A stretch of 64,000 nt of DNA, from positions 75,154,287 to 75,218,286 of the forward strand of contig NC_044282.2 of assembly GCF_004027225.2 (NCBI RefSeq), given 5' to 3'. The position numbers were made by a program, and so were the translations under genes. Numbering within the stretch: position 1 is the first letter of the stretch; each line of letters begins with the position of its first letter. The notes beneath the pieces were generated by a model that saw only the letters and a list, made by a program, of their open reading frames with translations, had not been told where the DNA came from and did not search any database. Positions 49,801 through 60,000 of the stretch are shown piece by piece. The stretch is from Strigops habroptila. Taxonomy: Eukaryota > Chordata > Aves > Psittaciformes > Psittacidae.

Positions 49801-52093
49801 TTCCAATGCCTGAGCACCCTCTGGGGAAGGAATTGTTCCTCAGCTCCATCTAAACCTGCCCTGGGGCAGCTTGAGGCCGTTTCCTCTTGTCCCATCCCTT
49901 GTTCCTTGGGAGAACATGTGTTACTGTGCATTAAATACTGGGGGTGGGGGGGTGGGTTTGTCTTCATTTCTCACTCTACTGAGCCACAATAGACACTAAG
50001 ACTTCTTCACCAAGCAGGTGAGTTTAGGATGTGGAACTGAGCACAGAGCTGTGCTGATAAGGCTTTCCAAGGAAATTGCATCCCATAAATGAGAATTTAT
50101 CCTTTAAAATGAAGTGCTCTTCTGTTCCTGAATATTGAGCTCTAACTAGAATGTGGTGATTTGGATGTAATAAGGCAGCAAATTCCACATCTGTAATTGA
50201 TCTGGTTCTGAGACTACTCAAGGTGTCATTTTACTTTTCATTCTGCCATCCCACAGTGAAGATCAGTTTCATCAAGACTCACATTTTAAATGGGTTTTTT
50301 ACTAGTACTGGTAGAAATAATTGTTTGAAACAGGTTTTTTTCCCAAGTTAATATTGACAAAGGGAACGCAGCAGAGCTTGGGAGCATCTCAGCTGCCTCC
50401 AGGGTGTTTTTGTTATGTCAGTTCTTTGTTGCACTGGATTTCTGTCATCTTAGATTACAGTTATTATAATACAGGGAGAGATTATTTAATATCAGGTCTT
50501 TTCAGTCTGAGTTTGCTCAGAGCCTACCCTTTATATGAGTGAATGTGCTGTACTCCCATGCGATTATTTGCTTGACTAATCTTGGTTTGGTGTTTCTCAG
50601 ATGACAACGTCAACTGGTATTCCAGCAGCGAGGAGGAGGAGGGGAGCAGCGTTAAATCAATCCTAAAAACCCTAAAGAAACAAAGTGAAAACTTCCGGAA
50701 TCGGCAGCAACATTCCGCAGAGCAGCACATGCTTGGAATTCCCACTGACCCCCGGCTGGCGAAGGAGAAGGGAGCAGGGTCCCAGGCTGCTGACCCCCGG
50801 CTGAGGGCCTCTCCCAGGTCCAACCCGCGGAAGCCTTCGGAGTCCGGCTCCGTGGACCCGCGGCTCGTGCGGGACCCCCGGATGCACAAGGTCAGTGAGG
50901 GTGCTCACGGCAGCTCGGCCCTTGGGGGAGCAAAGCTCGACCTGCACCACGCTGGAGCCAAGGCCAAGCAGAAGGGGCTGGATGATGATGAAGAGGACTC
51001 GGAGAGAGAGCTGCGGGAGCGAGCTTTCCTCATCCCCCTGGAGCCTTTGCCCGGCGTGACGCTGAGGGATCCGCGATCCCAGCTCCGGCAGTTCAGCCAC
51101 ATTAAGATGGATGTTACCCTGATGAAGCCAAACTTTGCTAAGCATATTGTGTGGGCACCTGAGGACTTGCTCCCCATACCTCTGCCTAAGCCTGACCCCG
51201 TCTCTTCAATCAATTTACCTCTCCCTCCCCTCATTGCTGACCAGAGACTGAACAAGCTGCGGGGTTTGAAGAGCGATGCCCACACGAGCGCGCTGCCGGC
51301 CGACCCGCGCCTGGCTGCCAAGGCAAAGAACAGCCTGGCAGCCCGGGGCAGCTACTTGGATGCGGCTGCAGATTCCCATGCCAGCAGCTCCAGCAAGCTG
51401 GGAGATCCCCGCTTACAAAAGAACGTTGATCCCAGGCTCCACAGACTGTCGAGTGCAGACGCACATCACGGAGTCGCAAAGGACTCCTCGCACCCTGCCA
51501 AGTTTGACCCCCGCCTCGCCAGAGCTGCTGCTGGCTCCTCACAGCCCCCCGAGGCTGCCCCTGCAAAGCCTGAGCCGGATGCTCTGCCTCCCTACGCTCC
51601 CAAACTGGCATCCAGTGGGGTGAGGCTGGGAGCTCCGGGCTCGATCCTGAGCGGTATCAGTCTCTATGACCCACGAGATCACGGCTCGTCGCTGGACACG
51701 GCTCCGGCTGCGTCAGGAGAGAATGGAGAGAACCAGAAAAAGAGCATTTTGAAAAATGCCGGTAAAAACGAGCCCAGTGTCCCGGAAGATTCGTCTCTGC
51801 CGAAGGAGAAAGCCCCGGAAGGACCCGGCTCCACAGAAGCTGCTCCGGATAAAGCAAGCAGCAGCAGCAGTAAACCTCAGGCGAAACACTCCAGCGCTGC
51901 CCCCGCGGTGCACAACCTTCCCATCCAGGCGTTGTCGGGGCTGATCAGACCCCAGTACAGCGACCCCCGGCAGGTCAGGCAGCCCGGGCAGGGAACTCAG
52001 CCCCCGGAGCCCGATCCCAACGGGGAGTCAGATGATAAGTCCCTAAAAGATGTTTTCAAGACTTTCGACCCCACCGCTTCCCCCTTTTGTTAG
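25823..52093 (+). CDS. ZC3H6: ZC3H6-type CCCH zinc-finger protein, complete (12 coding exons)
   Basis: Nuclear CCCH zinc-finger protein of the ZC3H4/ZC3H6/ZC3H8 family; ZC3H4 acts with WDR82 to curb unproductive transcription, and ZC3H6 is its close paralogue. Coding exons: 25823-25914, 36876-37056, 38338-38463, 39551-39806, 40939-41060, 43588-43704, 45136-45247, 46007-46116, 46878-47131, 47749-48269, 48545-48784, 50601-52093. They total 3,624 bases, 1,207 residues, and all phases agree. Exon 2 encodes [12 protein letters not shown] and a Lys/Arg-rich stretch. Three CCCH fingers lie at about 288-306 and 317-335 (both C-X7-C-X5-C-X3-H) and 340-359 (C-X8-C-X5-C-X3-H). Then come [14 protein letters not shown], a Pro/Gly-rich region, and a C-terminal part with eleven DPR motifs, ending FDPTASPFC as human ZC3H6 does. 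The first ATG has a strong context (A at -3, G at +4); starting at the inner Met (codon 19) would give 1,189 residues. Exon 1 resembles ZC3H8 (see findings). The exon 1 donor AG|GTCGAG is weak. Confidence 0.95.
30367..30475 (-). mobile_element. CR1 LINE remnant (family B), ZC3H6 intron 1
   Basis: About 105 bases of the family B 3' end (GGTTGGAAAAGACCTTTAAG, then CCAAGGCCACCCCTAACCCA). Confidence 0.75.
31505..31612. repeat. AT-rich, partly palindromic repeat
   Basis: About 100 bases almost purely A/T, including AATATATATTATATATAATA and ATCATATATATATGAT, with TAATAATGTTAG repeated three times. It abuts the 5' end of a CR1 copy. Confidence 0.85.
31612..31845 (+). mobile_element. CR1 LINE fragment (family A), ZC3H6 intron 1
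   Basis: Plus-oriented, starting GTTAGATCTAAGGCAGAAGT and ending CAGGCTGGGATTCTGTGGTT. Confidence 0.87.
38735..38818 (+). mobile_element. CR1 LINE remnant, ZC3H6 intron 3
   Basis: About 80 bases of the CR1 3' end only: GTCCCTGCCCATGGCAGGGG to CAGGCTGGGATTCTGTG. Confidence 0.75.
41274..41683 (+). mobile_element. CR1 LINE fragment (family A1), ZC3H6 intron 5
   Basis: Plus-oriented, from AAGCAAGTTGAGAGAGCTGG through the A1 part to ATCTGGGGTTCTGTGATT. Confidence 0.88.
45248..46006 (+). other. U12-type AT-AC intron of ZC3H6
   Basis: The 759-base intron after the second zinc finger starts ATATCCTTT (45248-45256), the U12 5' splice consensus. It has TCCTTAAC at 45988-45995, the U12 branch-site consensus, and ends in AC at 46006, about 12 bases after the branch A. 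Joining CAC A to AT GAG TTC gives H-N-E-F, exactly as in the ZC3H6/ZC3H8 protein family. No GT-AG pair nearby keeps the frame. A CR1 copy sits inside (45418-45738). Confidence 0.9.
45418..45738 (+). mobile_element. CR1 LINE fragment (A1) inside the AT-AC intron
   Basis: Plus-oriented, ACAGGAAACCTGGAGAGGGG to ACGCTGGGATTCTGTGGTTC. It occupies over 40 percent of the U12-type intron without touching its splice signals. Confidence 0.88.
49640..49912 (-). mobile_element. CR1 LINE fragment (family B), ZC3H6 intron 11
   Basis: Minus-oriented; GATGGAATCAGCTGGGTTGG through the family B block to CCCTTGTTCCTTGGGAG. Confidence 0.86.
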
Positions 52094-53018
52094 CGATCGA
52101 GTCTTTTTACTGTTGTGAATATCGCAGGTTTCTGCTGTTTTGTAACTGGTTTACCTCTTTGCTTTATTTATTTGTAAATTATAATTCTCAACACTTTTCA
52201 GCTGCTAATCTCAGAACCACATGCAGTCCTCCAGTCCGCTCTAGTGTTTGCAAAGCTGTGGTATTTTCTATAGAAATACTTTTCCAAGTTCAGGGAAGAC
52301 TAATAATTGACATGTAGAACCCCCCCTTCCCCTCCCATGTATTGTGTTAGAGCTGATTCAAGCACTTTCATTGTAAATAAGCCATGAAGAAGAACCTCCC
52401 CCCTCCGGAGCTGTATATGTGTGAGCTGTCTCTTTCATAAAGGCCATGTAGATCTGATTGCCACATTTGTATGATTGTATAGACACGAGCAATATTATGT
52501 ACATTACTGTGAGAGACAAGGATTGCTTTGACCGGGATTGTCCGACACATCAAGCCAAACCCACCAAGTGATTCCAAACCCCACGGAAACGCTTTCAAGA
52601 GGAAAACTTTGCTCCTCCTTTTCAGATCAGTACCCGTGAGACATTGTTTTTATTCACCCACTCGATATCCTTAGTGTAAAAGAGACCTATATCACATATT
52701 GAGGATGAAAAATGTCATATCTTTTAAAAGTATTTTATTCTATGCTGTATATAGAAGAAATTGTGAAGTACATAACTAGAAGAAAGGTCCTGTTCCAAGT
52801 GGAGAATACTTCAGTTGTCTAATACAGAAGAGAAAAGGGTTTTATTTAATTTTTTTCCACTCATCCACCCCTCCGAGTAGTGCTCTGAGTTACATTGTGG
52901 TGTTCATGTATTTCAATGTATTTTTGTATTCAGCTGCTTAATTTGTATTGCTTTTTTTGTATGGATGTAACTGCAGTACTTGTATTCATGGTGTCTTTAT
53001 GACATTTTTAACAAAACC

Positions 53019-53024
53019 ATTAAA
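53019..53024 (+). terminator. ZC3H6 polyadenylation signal
   Basis: ATTAAA about 930 bases after the stop codon, at the end of an AT-rich 3' UTR and just before the sequence turns GC-rich. It is the best hexamer in the region. Confidence 0.6.
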
Positions 53025-56000
53025 AAGGGTACAGTTAAAGGCTGGTGGCTGTGCTGGTGGCAGGGGAAGGAGCTGTGGGGTGTCTCAGGGGTGCAGGTGA
53101 CCATCCCAGCCCTGCAGTCGCAGGCAGTGGGGTTTAAACTCACCTTGTACCAACCCACATGGTGTCACCTCGCTGCTCTGGGATCAGCCCGTGGCTTGGA
53201 GACAAGTCATCGCTGGTCTCCTCCTTCAGTACAACATCCTTGTGAGGAGTTGGTGCGTGTCCTTGCAGCTCTGAGGCTCCTGCATGCTGAGAGCACAACT
53301 GACCTCAGAACCCCTCTCGTTCTGCCCTTTTGGGGCTGCTTTTGCTGTGGAGGGAGCCTTGTCCCCCCTCGCTGGCTGCCGTGGCAATAAGGATGTGCCC
53401 TCAGTCGCCGCCTGCTTCCCGAGCACTCGGAATGTTTCTGTGCATCAAGTCTCTTCCTCAGTGGACCTTTTCCTCTGTGTTTGTTGGCCAAGGTCACGCT
53501 TGCAGCTGGGACAGCACAATCTTCATCACAGACTCCAAGGGTTTGGGTTCTTGGGCCTGCCAGAGAGGCAGGAATACAAATGTCTCGCTTGGATGTGCAA
53601 AACACGGCAGAGGAGACATTGCTGAGGGCAATAATGGTTTCAATTTGTCTCCCTCATGTCCCAATGATAAATTGTATTAATTTGATGATGTTTTGAATTG
53701 TGCTCCCTCAGAATAATTGCAACTGAGACGACAGACATGAACCCTGGGTGCTGGTTTGGAGCGATCGGTTAGTCCTGTGTAACTGCTGCTTACTGCTTCA
53801 TCTGGTGACAAGTTTGGCTGTTCAGGAGTTTCATCAGAAACACCAGCCAGCAGAATTGAACAGAAGGAAAAGTAGGAATAGTTTGGAAGTAGCACATGGA
53901 TTGATAGAGGAATAAAGGGAAAAAGTGATGGTGTTGAAGGCAGATGTGTGGTTTCACAAAGTACGTGTAGGATGCACAGCACTGATGTGAAGTTACAACT
54001 TCTTGTGTTGATGCCTTCTCTGAATTGGATTCTCTGTGGGGTTTTTTTTGGAAGTACTGGAAAAATACATAGTCAAAGGCAAAGGTTTGGTACCAAGAGC
54101 AAAATAGCATGTCTTGAGGTGACTGCAGGATCTTAAGTCTGGTTATGGACCCATTTTGGAGTTGCAGGGTGTGTTCTGGCAGGGGAACACAGGGTGCTGG
54201 CTGCTACCTCAGGGATCCTCTGCCGTCTCCATCTCTAATCCAATACCGTTCTTTATCTTGGAACAGAAAGGGTACAGATAAGTTGAAAGGGGGCAGCTGG
54301 TCCTTGCAGCCTGTTGTCTCCATGTGTAACCATGTTCCATCTTCCAGATCCGGCCTCCATCAGCCTCCCCAGCTGCAGCACCAGGGGCTGCAGGACGCTG
54401 CTGGGCTCCTCCATCCACCTCTGCTTGTTGGTTTATTCCTTGCAGATTCCTCCCCGAAGTCTGATGTGCCCATTGCTGCTGCTCTCCCAAAACACGGAGG
54501 AGATCCGTCCCTACACTGCAAGTGTGAAGCTGTCTGACCCAGGGAAGGTGCTGGGGCTGTCGGTGGGGACAGTCCTGTTGGGCTGCAGCCACCAAGCAAG
54601 TCACGTCTGATGTGCTGCGTGGATTCATTGTGTGTTGTCTCTTCCCCCAGTGCGGCGTGCACGGAGCAGCATTCCCCTTGGATGCTTGCAGCTCACAGCG
54701 CTGAGCTGTGGAAGCATGGATGTGGAGAGCAGGAGCAGCCGGTGTCGTTGGACCTGGGTACTCCAGAAACCCGCAGCTGCGAGGTGGGTGATACCACATG
54801 GAGTATCTTACTCAGGGCTGAGAGGGATGTGGGGAGGAAAGTCTCAGTTCTCTGCAGGAAAATGCTCCCCTCTCCTGCCAGCCCTGGAGGTGGGAAGGAG
54901 TCAAATGTTGGTGTCTGGTCGTGTCTGATCCTGCGCTGCAGGAAGACGGAGCATTGCTCAGTCACTGCCTGGTGGTTGCTGCCCCAGGATAAAAATCCTG
55001 GTTTATATTTCTCTACTGTGATGAAAAGACTCAACACAAATGCTTCATAGTGCAAATTAAATCCATTTATTCTTGCAAAGACAGAACAATTACACTCCTG
55101 TTTTGTGTTTCAGACCTCAGTGATCCCTCATTAACTCCCTTAGGCTTCCTTCTCGTTCAGTGCATCTTTCCTCTAGCTTCTATGGTGCAATTTACCCTCT
55201 TGACTTCATGTCTGGTGTATGAGCCCAGTGCACTGGCTCCTCTGCAGGGCGCTCTCTCTCTGCCCGCCCTTCCTGTGCAGTGTTTAGGATTGTTACCCTG
55301 AGATGGTTGCAAAAAGGTTTGATAAAGTGCTGAAGATCAGGGCCTGAGAAGGACCTTTCAGCTCAGTGGCTTTCTCGTGTGGGAGATGAGCAATTGGGTT
55401 GTTCACAGAACCCCCTGATCCCTTATAGAATCCCAGCCTGGTTTGGGTTGGAGGGACCTTAAAGCTGATCCAGCTCCAACCCCCTGCTACGGGCAGGGAC
55501 ACCTTCCACTAGAGCAGGTTGCTCCAAGCCCCTGTGTCCAACCTGGCCTTGAACACTGCCAGGGATGGGGCAGCCACAGCTTCTCTGGGAAAAGTCTGTG
55601 CCAGCGCCTCAGCACCCTCACAGGGAAGAGCTTCTGCCTCAGAGCTCATCTCAATCTCCCCTCTGGCAGGTTAAAGCCATTCCCCTTGGCCTGTCCCTAC
55701 ATATTCCCCCCAGGCAGATCTGCTGGTGGTGCCATGAGTGTGTTCCTACATCCTTCTGTTCACATCTTGGGTGCTGGAGAACACAGAACTGGCAGATAGT
55801 GAAGGTACCTCATCACATGCTGCCTGCCCTGTATCGTGGCATCATTCTTCTCTGTTCACTCACCCAAAGGAAGCACAAATCCCTTCCTCTTTCTACAGGT
55901 GGCCACCCATAACTGTACATCCTAAACCAGGCTTTGGGTGCTTGGGGGTGTCCTTGGTGTGTGGTGCTTGTTCTTGCACCATCGCCACCAGGGAGGGTTC

Positions 56001-56887
56001 AGCGCTGGCCCCAGTCCTGCGCAGCCCCAGTTCATCCCTGTCTGAGGTGAAGGACTCTTTGGCTCTGTGCAACAACAGGTTTCTTCTCCACTGCATGCAA
56101 AAAGCAGCTGCTGCTGCTTCCTCAGAGTCAGGCGTGGGCTGGCACAGACCCTGCGAGACAGAATATTTGTGTGCTTTAATATAGTGTGCATGAACTTGTT
56201 TAAAATGCCTTAAACGATATAAACGTCTGAGTGTATCAATGTGTGTGAGACCAGTGTGGCATCTCTACCTGTTAATGCTTTCAAAGTGCTTCAAAACCTG
56301 CTTACAGAATGAGGAAAGGAGGGCAGGAGGGGTAGTTTAGGGCAATTTCCAAAGGGAAGAAGCCAGGTTGTAAAGGAGTTTGTAATCTAGGCAAAGATAA
56401 AAGCATGGCTCGTTCCTTCAGGCTGGCATCAGTGAGAAATGGACGTATATCATGTTTTTAGCAGTAATAAACCACAGGAGGAGCTTTTTCACCCTTGTGG
56501 CTGAGTGTCCATCAAAGAGGGTCCTAACAAAAAGTGTCTCTTCCAGAAAGAGTCAGAAAGCTCAGCACAAGTTGTAGGATTACACAGGAGACTGGGCACA
56601 GGGTGGAAAAGCACCTCAGAGGAGGCTCTGGTTGTGCTTGTGCTTGTTCCTGAGTGCTTTCAGGTAAAGCTGCTCTCACAAGCTGTACAGTTGGATCAAT
56701 CAGCCACCCAAGGGAAGCTCTTGGGGGTGTCGATCAAAGCTCATCTTGAGACAACATAAAGGCTGAGACCAACATGGACCATTTCCAAATGCAGATCTCC
56801 AGTGAGATGCTGCTGCTCTCCTGTCCCAAAATGAGATGGGAGACAGAGCAGCTAAAAGGACTTCAGAGTTGGTAGCAGTGACAGAGC
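53025..56887. other. Intergenic region between ZC3H6 and the vinculin-like gene
   Basis: The two genes converge here. No coding sequence is supported apart from the unresolved end of the vinculin-like gene. One CR1 copy lies at 55427-55716. For a minus-strand transcript, candidate polyadenylation hexamers are TTTAAT (56175-56180) and TTTATT (55067-55072) as read on the + strand; neither is proven. Confidence 0.55.
55427..55716 (-). mobile_element. CR1 LINE fragment (family A1)
   Basis: Minus-oriented; AGAATCCCAGCCTGGTTTGG through the shared block to AAAGCCATTCCCCTTGGCCT. Confidence 0.87.
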
Positions 56888-57009
56888 CTATTGATGCTTG
56901 GGAGGATGCGTGGTGGGCTTTGGAAACAAGGCAGAGGCACGAAATAAGATCACGGGAGCCAACAGAGGTCCCACAGCAGGCAGCTCCCACCTCCCATTAC
57001 CAGGCCTGG
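56888..57009 (-). other. Candidate terminal region of the vinculin-like gene
   Basis: On the minus strand the donor AAA|GTAAGT at 57077 ends exon 6 in phase 0. Downstream an acceptor-like TCTTACAG precedes 57009; in phase 0 this gives about 19 codons to a stop, and in another phase about 40 codons to a TAG at 56888-56890. A second AG near 56920 gives a short Pro-rich end. None is clearly the vinculin C-terminal peptide, so the end of the protein is left open. Confidence 0.3.
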
Positions 57010-57077
57010 CTGTAAGAGCTCCCCACAGCACGGACTCACCTTGCAAAGCCCATCGGATGCCATCAGCATGGACTTAC

Positions 57078-60000
57078 TTTGATACACGCTGCCTCAGCTG
57101 CCTTCAGGATGTGCAAAACCGCTTGAACAAGGTTCTGTGTGTTGCTCACGAGCAGCTCGGAGGAGGATTTGCTCTCTGCAGTGACTGCTTTTACCCTTCA
57201 GAGACATTTTAAAGCACGGAGGAACATTGGTGTGTTCCCCCCATGTGGTCAGTTACTCCTACTCCAAACCCAGAAGGTCGTTCCCTGCACTATCAGAGCA
57301 GGTTTCCAGGGAAAACAGGGGAGGAAGGGGCTGTCTGCAGCAACAGGAAGAGGATCCCTAACGGCTACACCCAGATCCCTCAAGGACTTCTGGAGACCCC
57401 CAAGCACATCTCTTTGGGAAGGGTCCCACCAGCCCTGGAGAGGTGTCTCACCTGGCCACGATGCCGAGCTGGCTGCTGATGGTGTGGGCCTGCTCGGTGG
57501 CACAGAGCAGCTCCATGGAGCACCTCCTGTCCAGGCAGAGCTTGGCCACGGCACGGCCAAAGGTGACAAACTCCTGCCCATCCAAAGCCATCTGCCTCGC
57601 ACAGGCAACGAGCTGGTCCTTGCTCTGAAACAGGAGAGAAGTAAGTGTGTTTGGGGGGAAGGATCAAAAAAACCCCATTTCCTGACAGGGAGGGGTTACA
57701 GAACCCCAGCCTGGTTTGGGTTGAAGGGACCTTAAAGCTCATCCAGCTCCAAGCCCCTGCCACGGGCAGGGACACCTTCCACTAGAGCAGGTTGCTCCAA
57801 GCCCCTGTGTCCAACCTGGCCTTGAACACTGCCAGGGATGGGGCAGCCACAGCTTCTCTGGGAAAAGTCTGTGCCAGCGCCTCAGCACCCTCACAGGGAA
57901 GAGCTTCTGCCTCAGAGCTCATCTCAGTCTCCCCTCTGGCAGGTTAAAGCCATTCCCCTTGCCCTGTCCCTACAGGCCCTTGTCCAAAGCCCCTGTCCAG
58001 GTTTCCTGGAGCCCCTTCAGGCACTGGAGCTGCTCCAAGGTCTCCCCTTCAGGAGCCTTCTCTTCTCCAGGCTGCCCCAGCCCAGCTCTCTCAGCCTGGC
58101 TCCAGAGCAGAGCCGCTCCAGGGAGCCCAGGTGTGTTCTCAGACAGGGAAAGGGCTGGATGCCAAGCTCACATCTGATCAGAGGAAGTAATTTCTTGTGC
58201 TTTGCATAAATAGAGCTGGTGCCACCCTCACAGGAGTAGGGTAAGGTGGGGAAATGGGGGTTCAGCAGGCACTGGGCAGCCCCATCACTGGCTCTGATCA
58301 TGCTCCTGGGGGGGAAAATGTGCTGGGGTGAAGGGGGGAAATGCTCCTTACTGTGATGGGGCCCTTCTTCTTCAGGAACTGAGTCATGTGGCGCATCCTT
58401 GTTGCCATGTCCTTGGTGACCTGGGACATCTTGCTGGGGCCACCCTGCCCCGTGTCACTGCTTTCTCTCTCGTGCTTCACAGGGCTGCTGGCAGGGGAGG
58501 TGCTGGGAGGGCCTTTGCGGTGCTGTCGAGACAATACCTGAATGGATTCCAAGTCTGGGGTGTGCAGATGCTGAGAAATCTCTGCCTGTGTGCTTCTGAA
58601 GCAGGTTTTGGTGAGGGATGGAGATGGGAGAGCTGCCACCACCTCGCTGGTCTGCTCTGCCTTCCCAACCCGCCCTTAACCCACAGTGGGGCTATCAAAT
58701 CCATGTGCCCCATGCCATGGTCTCCTGGAGCTATCATCTCCCTGTGCCAGCATCTCCTCCTTGGAGGAGCTGTCTCCAAGCAGTGTTCTGAACCACTCTG
58801 CTGAGTGATGTGGGTTGGGCACTGAGGCCTGTGCCAGCTCCTGCCAGCCGGCACTGGCTGCTGTGGGACTGGCATTGCTGGTGCCCCACAGGGTGCTGGC
58901 AGGGAGGGGAGCAGGCAGGGACAGGCAGTGTAGTGCAGCCCCTGCTCCTCAGAACAGCCTTTTGGAGATGGGTTATTCATGCAGGAGTGCCCTCCGATCA
59001 GATCAGATCTCCAGGACTCGGGCAGCCAGGAACCTGATCTGACTTTGCAGGTGACCACAGGGTCAGACCATGGGTCCCTGCCAGCATCACGTACCTCAGC
59101 ACTCCCTGGTGTGAGTGTCAGGACCGGCTGCCAGCCCCGACATCACCCCGCAGTGAGAGCTGGTGGGGAAAAAGCTACTGTACCCTTGCAGGTGCCTCCC
59201 TGGCAGCTCCTCTTGCTCGTCCGCTCCTGCTGGCGCAGGTCTCTGCTGACCTGGCGTGGCTCAGAGCATCCAGCTCCAGGGCTGGGAAGAGCTTGGCTGT
59301 GCTGTGGTGGTGTCCTGGGAAGCTCTGGTCCCCTGTGTTCTGCAGGCAGTGTTTGATGAGCTCCACAACATCCCCACCGATGCCCTGGACAGCCTGAAGC
59401 TGTGTGACGAGGTAGTGTGCCTCTGCAGACCAGTACCAGACAGTGCTCTCTAGGTGGAGATGCTCTTCACCCTGGTGGCTCTGGAGGAGCTGCCTGGCGC
59501 TGCCCACTGCGTTGGACGTGAGGAGCAGGAGGTGGTCTGCGATGGAGAGCAGGTTTGCCTCCAGCTCCGGTTGAGTGTTGGCCTCCAGAACATGGTGGAG
59601 GGTGGTTTTGACCCACTGGACATTTGCCATCAGCCTCTTTGCCTTCTCTTCAAAGGCCTCTTTGCTCCTTTCCCTCTCCTCTTGGGAGAGGGGGGTCAGG
59701 GCAGGTCCAACCACGTCTCTGATGACCCGCAAGTGTTCGGCATTGACCCTCTCCAGGTGGAGCAGCAGCGCCTTGGCCCGGAGGGCCAGGTCCCTCTGCA
59801 GGAGCTCAAAGCGAACGCACAGGCTGGCAGCAGGCAGCGGGGAGAGCAGGAGGGTGCTGGAGGCCTCCAGCAGCGCTTCCATCAGCACCTGCATCTCCTC
59901 CCTGAGCACTAGGATCTCAGTGTGCCCATGGCCCTCAGGGCAGGACGAGGAGGAGAGCCGGGCAGCCTCCTGCAGCCTCAGGGAGCGCTCGGACAGCGCA

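Noticed and set aside
49143-49967. 274-codon minus-strand open frame in ZC3H6 intron 11
   Set aside because: Half is a CR1 copy and the rest has no recognisable feature.
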